From an uncultured Collinsella sp. (GTDB lineage: Bacteria > Actinomycetota > Coriobacteriia > Coriobacteriales > Coriobacteriaceae): DNA of 15,421 nucleotides. Below, in pieces: positions 1-7,500 of the stretch. The stretch spans positions 1-15,421 of the forward strand of contig URNI01000042.1 of assembly GCA_900549135.1 (NCBI GenBank), written 5' to 3'. Both the position numbers and the translations under genes were made by a program. Numbering within the stretch: the stretch's first letter is position 1; each line of letters begins with the position of its first letter. Below the pieces are notes generated by a model. The model did no database searches, was not told the DNA's origin, and worked only from the letters and a program-made list of their open reading frames with translations.

Positions 1-78
1 CGGCGTATCCGCGTTGGCGCGATTGGCGAAAATGCGTTGGTGGAAATGGTGAAAATAATATTGACGCTAACAACACGC
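1..78. other. AT-richer sequence left of the truncated transposase
   Basis: Base composition changes sharply at about 75-90: left of it the DNA is visibly richer in A and T, right of it is GC-rich transposase code. The minus-strand transposase frame stays open to the window edge, but its residues here (a run of L, F, S and P) no longer resemble the family. Plus-strand frames 1 and 3 are also open through the piece, so it may be the end of a gene that was interrupted. I cannot say which, and the piece is too short to identify. Confidence 0.4.
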
Positions 79-982
79 AGTGCGCGAGGTCGGGGTCGTC
101 CTGGTAGACCGCGGCGTGCACGAGGTCCCTGACGGCCGCCTTGGAGTCCTCGGGCCTGCCCGAGCAGGCGCTCTGGAGGTTGCGCTGCAGGTGCGTCACG
201 CAGCGCTGCCAGGCGCAGCCCTGGAACAGGCGCGAGACGGCGGCCACGAGCCCGGCGTGGCTGTCGGAGACCACGAGGCGAACGCCGGCCAGCCCGCGCT
301 CGCGCAGCCCGCCGAGGAACGCCGCCCAGGAGTCCTCGCTCTCGGTGTCTACCACGTCGCAGCCCAGGAAGTGCTTGCGCCCGTCGGCGCCCAGCCCGAT
401 CGCGGTCACGACGCCCTGCGAGACGACCGACGAGCCGACCCTGCAGCTCATGTAGGTGGCGTCGAGCCACAGGTAGCAGCACGGCGTGCCCGAGAGGTCG
501 CGGCGGCGGAACTCCGCCACCTCGGCGTCGAGGTCGGAGCAGAGGCTCGAGACCTCCGAGCTCGACAGCGAGGATATGCCCAGCCTGGACGCCACGCGCT
601 CGACCTTGCGGGTGGACACGCCGCACACGTACATCTCCTGCACGATGGCGGCCACCGAGGTGTCGACGCGCGACCATCGCGCGAGCATGCCCTCGGGGTA
701 GTAGGTGCCGTGCCTGAGCTTGGGTATCTCGAGCTCCACGTCGCCCACGGCGGTCTTGAGCGACCTGGGGCGGTAGCCGTTGCGGCTGTTCTCCCTGCCG
801 TCGCTGCGCTCGTTGCGGCCCGCGCCGCACATCTGCTGGGCCTCGGAGTCCATCAGCGCGTTCATCACGCCGCCCAGCACCCTGCACGCGAACTCGCGCG
901 CGTCGCCGCACTCCTGCCAAAGCCTCGCCGCCTCGAGGGCCTCGTCGCGGCTGAGGCGCAGTACACTCTCTTCTTGGGGCAT
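1..982 (-). pseudogene. IS256-family (mutator-type) transposase, 3'-truncated
   Basis: This is a DDE transposase that would cut and join DNA ends for its own insertion sequence. The ATG at 982 has a good ribosome site (GGAAGGAAAGG) just upstream. Residues 1-300 fit the family: an N-terminal NSRNGYR.R..KT..G..ELEIPK.R block, a CGVSTRKVE helix region, the first catalytic Asp (D174, in WLDATY), the second (D240, in VVSDSHAG), and the WQRC.TH.QRN block shortly after. Family members are usually about 400 residues. Here the similarity stops near base 80, just after DDPDLA, so the third catalytic acid (Glu) and the C-terminal helical region are missing. The frame stays open to the window edge but reads non-homologous residues. 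The product is therefore almost certainly inactive. The left end of the element is not in the window. The right end probably lies within 1020-1045, where I could not fix a terminal repeat. The absence of a stop before the window edge leaves a fused product formally possible. Confidence 0.88.
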
Positions 983-1042
983 CGCCTTTCCTTCCATTCG
1001 TCACCTTCATTACTCCAACGACGAATTCTAGGCGGTGTCCCC

Positions 1043-1085
1043 TCCCTTTCAAGAAAGGGAAGAGGCGGGTCATGCCCCGCCTCTT
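1043..1085. terminator. Two stacked hairpins next to the IS right end
   Basis: Two perfect inverted repeats sit back to back. TCCCTTTC (1043-1050) pairs with GAAAGGGA (1053-1060). AAGAGGCGGG (1060-1069) pairs with CCCGCCTCTT (1076-1085) around a 6-base loop. Neither is followed by a clean T tract, although the minus strand after the second stem is pyrimidine-rich (CTTCCCTTTCTT). They may terminate transcription between the flanking minus-strand genes or may be part of the insertion-sequence end. The structure is seen; the role is inferred. Confidence 0.45.
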
Positions 1086-1115
1086 ACACCACATCTCTGC
1101 GCGCTACCCTGTCGA

Positions 1116-1310
1116 AAAACGAAGTTGAATGTTTTTCCGCGAAGTGAACGACCTGTTTTGGACCCCCGAAGCATCCGCACTTTTTTGCGGCAAAACCGCA
1201 GGAAAAACTCGACGAAACCGCAGGAAACAGTGCCTGAAAAATGTCGATGTTTCGGGGTCCAATTTTGCTCGTTCACTTCGCGGAAAAGTATTCACCTTCG
1301 ATTCGCAAGG
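1116..1310. repeat. Long-arm palindromic element (MITE/REP-like)
   Basis: The left arm (about 1116-1180) and right arm (about 1244-1310) are inverted copies of about 65 bp. They share a perfect 19-bp core, TTTTCCGCGAAGTGAACGA at 1133-1151 and its complement at 1269-1287, and TTGGACCCC(C)GAA at 1158-1170 matched at 1251-1263. The centre holds a small hairpin (TGCGG/CCGCA, 1186-1199) and two copies of ACCGCAGGAAA (1195-1205 and 1217-1227). Small frames in both strands run through it but look like by-products of the palindrome. There is no transposase inside, so if mobile it would depend on one elsewhere. It lies directly beside the broken IS. Confidence 0.75.
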
Positions 1311-1390
1311 GCACTGCGTGAGTCAAAAAAGCGGGCCGCGCCGGGGATTTCCGGCGCGGCCCGCTTGGTATCGTGCTTCGATTCGCAAGG
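1296..1390 (+). repeat. 15-bp direct repeat flanking the dehydrogenase terminator
   Basis: CTTCGATTCGCAAGG occurs at 1296-1310 and again at 1376-1390, 80 bp apart. The first copy is the outermost part of the right arm of the palindromic element; the second stands alone next to the dehydrogenase stop codon. The two copies bracket the terminator hairpin. They may be a leftover arm fragment of a second element or a duplication made during insertion. Confidence 0.7.
1325..1364 (-). terminator. Rho-independent terminator of the 2-hydroxyacid dehydrogenase gene
   Basis: A perfect 14-bp GC-rich stem (GCGGGCCGCGCCGG at 1331-1344 with its complement at 1351-1364) encloses a 6-base loop. On the minus strand it is followed at once by six T residues (AAAAAA at 1325-1330 on the plus strand). 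It lies 44 bp beyond the stop codon of the minus-strand dehydrogenase gene. Confidence 0.92.
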
Positions 1391-1407
1391 TTGCGGCAGC
1401 CAGCGGC

Positions 1408-2385
1408 CTACTTTGCGTCGTAGGCCTCAGCGTCCCACCAGTCGAGCTGGGCGATGTTGTCGCGGATGTGCTGGCAGCTCTTGTGGAAGCCCTCGAGCTC
1501 GTACTCGGACAGGTCGAGCGTGTAGACCTCCTCGACGCCCTCGGCACCGATCACGCACGGCAGGGAGGTAAAGATGCCCTCCTCGCCATACTGGCCGGTC
1601 ATGAGCGTGGAGGCGGAAAGCACGGCGTGCTCGTTGTGCAGCACGGCGGCGCAGACGCGCGCGGCGGAGTTGGCGACGGCGTACTCGGTGCACTGCTTGC
1701 CCTGGTAGGTCACATAGCCGCCCTTGCGCGCGAGCTCCTCGACCTCCATGTGGTCAAAGGCGTACTTGTCGGGGTTCTCGGCCTGAAGCTCGTTGAGGCT
1801 CTTGCCGGCGATGGTCGCGGCCTTAAAGGCGGCCAGCTGGCTAAAGCCGTGCTCGCCGATCATGTAGGCGTCAATGGACTTGGGGCTCACACCGACCTTC
1901 TTGGAGATCTCGGTGCGCAGGCGGGCGGAATCCAGGCCGCAGCCCGAGCCGATGATCTTCTTGGGATCGTAGCCGGTCAGATGCCACAGCTCGGTGCACA
2001 CGACGTCGCAGGGGTTGGAGATGCTCACAAAGATGCCGTCAAAGCCGGCGTCGACGATGCGCTTGGCAAAGGTGCGGGCGGCGTCGGTGGTAAAGAACAG
2101 CTCGCCGTCGCGGTTGCCGGCGGCCAGCGCGACCTTGCCGGCGGCGTTGACGATGACGTCGCAGCAGGCCAGCTCCTCGTAGTGGTCGTAGCAGTTGACG
2201 ATCTTGGTGTTGTACGGGACAAACGAAAGGGAGTCGCGCAGGTCCTGGACCTCGGACGTCACCTTGGCCTCGTTGATATCGCACAGGTACAGCTCGTCGG
2301 CGATGCCCTGCATGAGCAGGCTGTTGGCGACATGTGCTCCTACGTGGCCCTGGCCGACCACACCGATCTTACGCGTCTGGTACAT
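1408..2385 (-). CDS. L-2-hydroxyacid dehydrogenase (lactate / L-2-hydroxyisocaproate dehydrogenase type)
   Basis: A cytoplasmic NAD-dependent enzyme of 325 residues that interconverts 2-oxo acids and L-2-hydroxy acids. It has the Rossmann motif GQGHVG (11-16), an acidic residue after strand 2 (D36) favouring NAD over NADP, NPCDV (124-128), LDSARLR with D152 and carboxylate-binding R155, and GEHG with catalytic H179. The substrate loop reads AGKVALAAGNRDGELFF instead of the short lactate- or malate-dehydrogenase loop, and ARKGG...Y.VA.SA.R near 220-240 also recalls Lactobacillus L-2-hydroxyisocaproate dehydrogenase. A branched or aromatic 2-oxo acid may therefore be preferred, although lactate or malate activity cannot be excluded. 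The start at 2385 was chosen because AAGGGA lies 8 bases upstream and the Rossmann fold begins there; the frame extends further upstream, but that part is antisense to metA. It is transcribed alone, divergent from metA. Confidence 0.9.
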   Translation of the reverse strand: MYQTRKIGVVGQGHVGAHVANSLLMQGIADELYLCDINEAKVTSEVQDLRDSLSFVPYNTKIVNCYDHYEELACCDVIVNAAGKVALAAGNRDGELFFTTDAARTFAKRIVDAGFDGIFVSISNPCDVVCTELWHLTGYDPKKIIGSGCGLDSARLRTEISKKVGVSPKSIDAYMIGEHGFSQLAAFKAATIAGKSLNELQAENPDKYAFDHMEVEELARKGGYVTYQGKQCTEYAVANSAARVCAAVLHNEHAVLSASTLMTGQYGEEGIFTSLPCVIGAEGVEEVYTLDLSEYELEGFHKSCQHIRDNIAQLDWWDAEAYDAK

Positions 2386-2422
2386 ATATGTATCCCTTCG
2401 GCCGAGTTTTTCGCGTCGAACC

Positions 2423-2428
2423 ATTGTA
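2423..2428 (-). promoter_or_regulatory. Possible -10 box of the dehydrogenase gene
   Basis: TACAAT on the minus strand, 38 bases upstream of the dehydrogenase start. No good -35 hexamer is found at 16-18 bp. The rest of the 211-bp divergent gap (2386-2596) shows no clear operator, and no S-box (SAM) riboswitch architecture ahead of metA. Confidence 0.4.
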
Positions 2429-2596
2429 GCGTCCTGCCGCCACTTTGCTAGGCTAAAGCGCCGTAGATTTTTGGGACATGCCTTAATCTCTACTTTTGGA
2501 GTGATTTGGGTCGCTGACGGCATCGCTGGGTGATGTGCTCGCGCGGATGGGGCCGCTCGTTGTACCATAGCTGCAACTGACTCGTAAGGAGCATCC

Positions 2597-3523
2597 ATGC
2601 CCATTCGCATCCCCGACGCCCTCCCTGCCGCCGCGCAGCTCGAGAGCGAGAACATCTTTGTCATGACCGAGTACCGCGCGCTGCACCAGGACATCCGTCC
2701 GCTGCGCGTGCTCATCCTCAACCTCATGCCCACCAAGATCGCCACCGAGACGCAGATCATGCGCAAACTCTCCAATACGCCGCTGCAGGTTGAGGTGGAT
2801 CTGCTGCACACCAAAACGCACGAGGCCACGCATGTGAGTGCCGGCCACCTGGAGACGTTCTACCGCACGTTCGACGACATCCGCGACATCCACTACGACG
2901 GCCTGATCATCACGGGCGCGCCGGTGGAGCAGATGCCGTTCGAGGAGGTCGACTACTGGCCCGAGCTCTGCCAGATCATGGATTGGTCCACCACGCACGT
3001 GCACTCTACGCTGCACATTTGTTGGGGCGCGCAGGCCGGTCTGTACCATCATTACGGTATCCAGAAGTACGACCTGCCGGCAAAGGCGAGCGGCGTGTTT
3101 GAGCATTATCTGGTGAAGCCGCAAAGTCCGCTGGTCCGCGGCTTTGACGACCGTTTCTATGCCGTGCATTCGCGCAACACCGAGGTGCGCCGCGAGGACG
3201 TGGAGGCCGAGCCGCAGCTTGAGGTCGTGGCCGTGTCCGACGAGGTGGGCCTGTATATCGTCAAGTCGACCGACAGCCGCCGCTTCTTTGTCTTTGGCCA
3301 TCCCGAGTACGATACCGACACGTTGCGCCTGGAGTACGAGCGCGACGTGAAGCGCGGACTTAACCCCCAGGTGCCGGCGCATTACTTCCCAGGTGACGAC
3401 CCCACCGCCGAGCCGCGGAACGTCTGGCGCAGCCAGGCTCAGTTGCTCTACACCAACTGGCTCAACTACTACGTCTACCAGACCACGCCCTACGACCTGG
3501 CCCGCGCCGGCGAGGAGCACTAG
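2597..3523 (+). CDS. metA: Homoserine O-acetyltransferase (MetA family)
   Basis: It acylates homoserine, the committed step from homoserine to methionine, in the cytoplasm. The 308 residues match the full length of the family (a class-I glutamine-amidotransferase-like fold). The numbering fits exactly: Cys142 in HICWGAQ is the acyl-accepting nucleophile, and His235 and Glu237 in FGHPEYD complete the catalytic site. Residue 111 is Glu (TGAPVEQMPFEEVDYW), whereas E. coli MetA has Gly here. Published work on this family links Glu111 to acetyl-CoA and Gly111 to succinyl-CoA, so I predict O-acetylhomoserine as product despite the metA name. The start has AAGGAG five bases upstream. It ends 23 bp before the convergent cyclo-ligase gene, with no obvious terminator between them. 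The nearby folate one-carbon gene fits a methionine context. Confidence 0.96.
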   Translation: MPIRIPDALPAAAQLESENIFVMTEYRALHQDIRPLRVLILNLMPTKIATETQIMRKLSNTPLQVEVDLLHTKTHEATHVSAGHLETFYRTFDDIRDIHYDGLIITGAPVEQMPFEEVDYWPELCQIMDWSTTHVHSTLHICWGAQAGLYHHYGIQKYDLPAKASGVFEHYLVKPQSPLVRGFDDRFYAVHSRNTEVRREDVEAEPQLEVVAVSDEVGLYIVKSTDSRRFFVFGHPEYDTDTLRLEYERDVKRGLNPQVPAHYFPGDDPTAEPRNVWRSQAQLLYTNWLNYYVYQTTPYDLARAGEEH

Positions 3524-3546
3524 GCTGTCGGGAGGTACGCTGGCAT

Positions 3547-4143
3547 TTAGGCGCTGACGATGTTGGGCAGCGGCAGGTCGTGGGCGTCGGTGGGAACGTG
3601 GTCGACGCGCTGTTCGTCAAAGGCGATGCCGACGATTAGGCATGCGGGCGAGAGCATGGGCAGGTAGCGGTCGTAGCAGCCTCCGCCGTAGCCCAGACGC
3701 GCGCCGGTGCGGTCGAAAGCCACGAGCGGCACGATAATCATATCGAGAACATCGGCAGGCACGATAGGGAAGCGGTCGCTGTCGATGTCCATGGCTGTGA
3801 AGGCCCGCGTGGGGTGGGCGATAAACGGAGCCGCGGACGCATCGTCGACAGCAACTGCCCGCATGCACATGCGCTGGCCACAAGCTGTGGCTTCGGCTGC
3901 CGAGAGCATGCACGGATAGGCCACGCGCCAGTCGCGTTTGGCGGCCGCCGCGGCAAACGCGGCGGGATTGACTTCGGAACCCATCGCGGCATAGACGGCA
4001 ACGGTGTGCGGTGCCGCGGGATCCGAGCGACCCAGTCGCTCAACAAGCCGCGCACAGATAACGGCAGACTTCGCCGCCCGCACATCCAAATCAATCGCAT
4101 CGCGCCGGGCAATCACCGCTCGCCGCAATTTAGCCTTGTCCAT
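3547..4143 (-). CDS. 5-formyltetrahydrofolate cyclo-ligase
   Basis: A cytoplasmic enzyme of 198 residues that uses ATP to turn 5-formyltetrahydrofolate into 5,10-methenyltetrahydrofolate, returning stored or inhibitory folate to the one-carbon pool. Family landmarks are the basic N-terminal helix (DKAKLRRAVIARRDA), GSEVN (about 55-59), VPLVAFD and the nucleotide/folate-binding block LGYGGGCYDRYL (150-161), near the usual distance from the C-terminus. The longer frame starts at 4170, but I chose the ATG at 4143 because AGGAGG lies six bases upstream and the longer version would translate the ribosome site. The leader carries a 13-bp hairpin (4160-4198) just upstream of that site. It is convergent with metA. 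Confidence 0.93.
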   Translation of the reverse strand: MDKAKLRRAVIARRDAIDLDVRAAKSAVICARLVERLGRSDPAAPHTVAVYAAMGSEVNPAAFAAAAAKRDWRVAYPCMLSAAEATACGQRMCMRAVAVDDASAAPFIAHPTRAFTAMDIDSDRFPIVPADVLDMIIVPLVAFDRTGARLGYGGGCYDRYLPMLSPACLIVGIAFDEQRVDHVPTDAHDLPLPNIVSA

Positions 4144-4159
4144 CCCAACCTCCTCTAGC

Positions 4160-4198
4160 AAACCTGCCAAAAAGGGACAGGTTTATTTTGGCAGGTTT
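4160..4198. repeat. 13-bp perfect hairpin in the cyclo-ligase leader
   Basis: AAACCTGCCAAAA (4160-4172) pairs perfectly with TTTTGGCAGGTTT (4186-4198) around a 13-base loop containing GGGACAGG. A related GGGGACAG word recurs at 4241-4248. Such GGGACAG-bearing palindromes resemble REP sequences of the kind mobilised by RAYT transposases in related genera (my recollection, not checked). As RNA it would fold only a few bases ahead of the cyclo-ligase ribosome site. Confidence 0.6.
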
Positions 4199-4297
4199 TA
4201 TCTGGGCAAACACTCAAACCACCACACAAATCATCGCAAAGGGGACAGCTCATGGACACCTTCGTGGGTTTTGACGAAGAGCGGATGTTTGCGGCGG

Positions 4298-4360
4298 TTT
4301 GTCTCGATCTGTAACAGTAGCTCGGCAAAATCGGACCTAGATGTTACAGATTGAGACAAA
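4298..4360. repeat. REP-like palindrome, copy 1
   Basis: TTTGTCTCGATCTGTAACA (4298-4316) is inversely repeated by TGTTACAGATTGAGACAAA (4342-4360), with 18 of 19 positions pairing, around a 25-base centre. A second copy follows 20 bp downstream. Confidence 0.75.
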
Positions 4361-4380
4361 GGGCCGGCGTCATCCGAAAA

Positions 4381-4440
4381 CGTCTCGATTTGTAACATCT
4401 GGAGCTAATATTGCCGCCTAGATGTTACAGATTTAGACAA
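4381..4440. repeat. REP-like palindrome, copy 2
   Basis: GTCTCGATTTGTAACATCT (4382-4400) is inversely matched by AGATGTTACAGATTTAGAC (4420-4438), with 17 of 19 positions pairing. The arms are near-identical to copy 1 while the central loops differ, as expected of a mobile or gene-converted repeat family in which pairing is under selection. Apart from these palindromes and the hairpins listed, the 4144-4530 gap holds nothing I can call a gene. Confidence 0.75.
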
Positions 4441-4487
4441 ACTGGTGGGACGGGCTGAGCTGCCCCGCCCAAGCAGCGGCAAAAGAA

Positions 4488-4524
4488 AAGGTAGATTCTC
4501 GGGCATGTCTCAAAAATCTACCTT
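4488..4524 (-). terminator. Terminator of the M16 peptidase gene
   Basis: A 10-bp stem (AAGGTAGATT at 4488-4497, AATCTACCTT at 4515-4524) starts seven bases after the peptidase stop codon on the minus strand and is followed by the T-rich run TTCTTTT. Confidence 0.8.
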
Positions 4525-4530
4525 GGTGCC

Positions 4531-7500
4531 TTAGCCCAGCAGGTCGACTACGTTGAAGCCGGCGTTGCTCTTGGCGATGACGTCGCGTCCGCCAAAGACG
4601 CAGGTGGGCGACTCGGCTGCGATGCGCGTCACGTCGGCGCCGAGCGAGCGAAGCTCACCGGGCGTGGCGGCGAGCATCTGGGCGCGGCGCTCCTCGCGTG
4701 CGTGCGGATCGAGCCCGGCCAGGTAGGTCGTGTTGCGGCGCTTGGTGAGCGCGTACGGCTTCACCGGCGCGTCCATGCCGCTCACGCAGCTCACGATAAA
4801 GCCCTCAAAGGCGGCCTCGTCGGGCTCAAAGCTGCCGAGCCATTCGCCTGCGCGCGCCACGCGCTCAATCGAGGGGTCGATTGCCGGGTCGCGGTAGGTG
4901 TAGAACGCCGTCTGGCGCTCGCCGGCTGCGCGGAATCCGCAGCCGTACGCACCGCCCTTCACGCGAATCTCGTTCCACAGGTAATCGTAGGAGAGCGCGT
5001 TGGCAGCCACGGCCCAAGCGCCTGTCACGTCGATGCCCAGGCGACGCGGGTCGCACGCGCTTGCCGCAAAGCAGATGTCGCTGGGGATGACAAAGGCCTC
5101 GCGGCGGTCGCACGGCGTCGGCACCGCGAGCGCGTTGCGGCCGGCATCGGCGCCGTCGACAGCGCCCAGCCCCAGGTCGCCCGCAGCATTCCAGTACGCG
5201 TCAAAGTCCTCGTCGCTGCCGGTAAAGCTCGCCATGCAGCCATCGGCCACAAAGATGCGGTCTGCCAGCTCGGTAAGCTTGGCGCGCAGGCCGTCCAGTC
5301 GCTCATCAAAGTGCTCGAGCAGATCGCGCAGGAACAGGTAGAAGTCCACGCCCGAAAGCTGCTCACGCACCACGGCCGAAGGCGAGCTGTAGCTCATCGC
5401 GCGACCCAGCGCCGCCGAGTGTCCGTTGTTGATAAAACCCTGCTCAAGCCCAATGCGAATCTGCGTGAGCACGTCGCGAACGCGGTCGGCGTCAGCATCG
5501 AGCAACAGCGTGCTCGACCACACCTCGCGCGGCAGGCTCGCCAGCGCGTCGATCTTTTCGGACAGGGCGCCGGCGCTCACCAGCAGGTAGGGGCGCACGC
5601 CGTCCACGTCGGGCTGCGTCATGACCTCGGTCGTAAAGCTCAAAAAGCCCAGCTTGCCGGCGAGCAGGTTGTCGAGTTCCTCGGCCGAATGCTCGCGCGT
5701 GGGCAGCTGCTTGAGCAGGCGGCAGAGCAACGTCACGTAGGGCAGGTCCTCAAATGCGACGCAGCTCAGGTCGAAGTACTGCATGGCGTAGGCCAGGCGG
5801 TTGGTGGGAATGTCGTGGCGCAGGCAAGGGATGGGCGCGGTCGTGTCCACAACGAGCGGCGGCTCGGGGCGCGCCGCGCCAATGTCGGACACGCGCAGGC
5901 GCGGCAGCGTGGCCTTGGCCTCGGGCGTGTCCTCGGCCTCCTGTGCGGAACGAAGTGCGGCCGTGCGCTCGACCACATCGGCCAGCTCGGCATCGGTCAT
6001 GGCGTCGCGCTTGGCTGCTAGCTCGGCGGCCTCGGCACCCTCTGCGCCCTCGGCGGCGTCAACCGGCGCCAGCTCGACCAGTGCCATGTGGTCGTTTTCC
6101 AGCACCAGCTCGCGCAGCAGGTCCTCAAAATAGCTGCCGTCCAGCTCGCTGCGCAGCTCCTCGTACACCGGGCCGTACTTGAGCGCCAGCGTCGCGGCGT
6201 CGTCATCGTAGAGCCACGTGCTCAGCGCGTCGCACGCAATGGCCACGCCGTCGGCGATGCCGTAGTCGCGCTGACGCAGGTCGTATTCGTTGCTGCTGAT
6301 GATGGCTTCCAGGCGCTCGCGCGGAACGCCATGCTCGCATAGGTCGCGGCAGGCGTCCTGGAACACGCGGCGCAGCTCGCGCGCCACGCCGGGCTGTGCG
6401 TTTTGCAGCATGATGAGCTCGTAGGGCTGCAGGCTCTCAGCCGCGGTGTAGCTCACCACGTTGCCGCCCAGGCCGGCGGCCAGAATGGCCTTCTTAACTG
6501 GCGCTTCGTTGGAGCCCAGCAGTGCCTCAAACAGGATATCTGCCGCGATCGTGCGTTTGCGGTCGAGCGCGCTGCCCAGCACAAGGCCCAGGCCCACCAG
6601 GGCGTTCTCGGGCGTGGTAGCCATCTCGACGCGCTTGTACTCGCAGGTCACGGGTGCCTGCACGCCCAGCGGATTGGGCGCCAGCGTGGACGGGTTCTCG
6701 CCGGCGGCGACGGCAGCGTCCATGCGGCGGCTCGCGGCACTCGGCTGCGACAGATAACGCTCGTCCAAAAAGGCCAGTGCGCGGTCCACATCTAGGTCGC
6801 CGTAGAGCGTTATATAAGAGTTGGAAGGATTGTAGTGGCGCGCGTGCGTGTCCAGGAACTGCTCGTAGGTGAGCGCAGGAATCGCGCGCGGGTCGCCACC
6901 GCTCTCGTGCGCATAGGCGGTGTCGGGATAGAGCGCGGCGTTGACGGCGTCGTCCAGCACACTCATGGGGTCGGACAGCGCGCCCTTCATTTCGTTGAAC
7001 ACCACGCCGTTATAACGCAGCGTGCCCTCGCGCAGGCTGGCGGAGCTGCCGTCGCCCTCGCCCTCGGCGCCCTCCGGCAGGTCCAGCTCGTAGTGCCAGC
7101 CCTCCTGCTCAAAAATGGTGGGTTTGGTATAGATGGCCGGGTTGAACACCGCGTCCAGGTACACGTCCATCAGGTTGTACAGATCCTGCTCGTTGGTGGT
7201 GGCAACGGGGTAGATGGTCTTGTCGGGGTAGGTCATGGCGTTGAGGAACGTCTGCATGGAGCTCTTGATCAGGTCCACGAACGGCTCCTTGACGGGAAAT
7301 TTGGCCGATCCGCACAGGACCGAGTGCTCAAGAATATGGAACACGCCGGTGGAATCGGCTGGCGGCGTCTTAAAGCCAATGGCAAAGGCCTTGTTTTCGT
7401 CGTCGCACGCCAGGTACAGCAGGCGAGCGCCCGAGGCAGTGTGGCGCAGCACGTAGGCGTCCGAGTCGAGCTCGGGCACGGTCTCGCAGCGCTCGACGGC

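Noticed and set aside
80..1147. Long plus-strand frame over the transposase region
   Set aside because: It is antisense to clear IS256-type code; its composition (A, R, V, H, G-rich) is typical of a shadow frame in GC-rich DNA.
1070..1295. Two small minus-strand frames with ribosomal-looking basic residues
   Set aside because: They lie inside the palindromic element and mirror each other because of its symmetry; no ribosome site is seen.
2386..2596. SAM or other riboswitch ahead of metA
   Set aside because: The gap lacks the paired helices and conserved cores of known SAM classes, and metA has a plain ribosome site.
2386..2829. N-terminal extension of the dehydrogenase frame
   Set aside because: It has no family similarity, runs antisense into metA, and a good ribosome site exists at the shorter start.
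4702..6021. 439-residue plus-strand frame
   Set aside because: Antisense to the well-supported M16 peptidase; no domain recognised.
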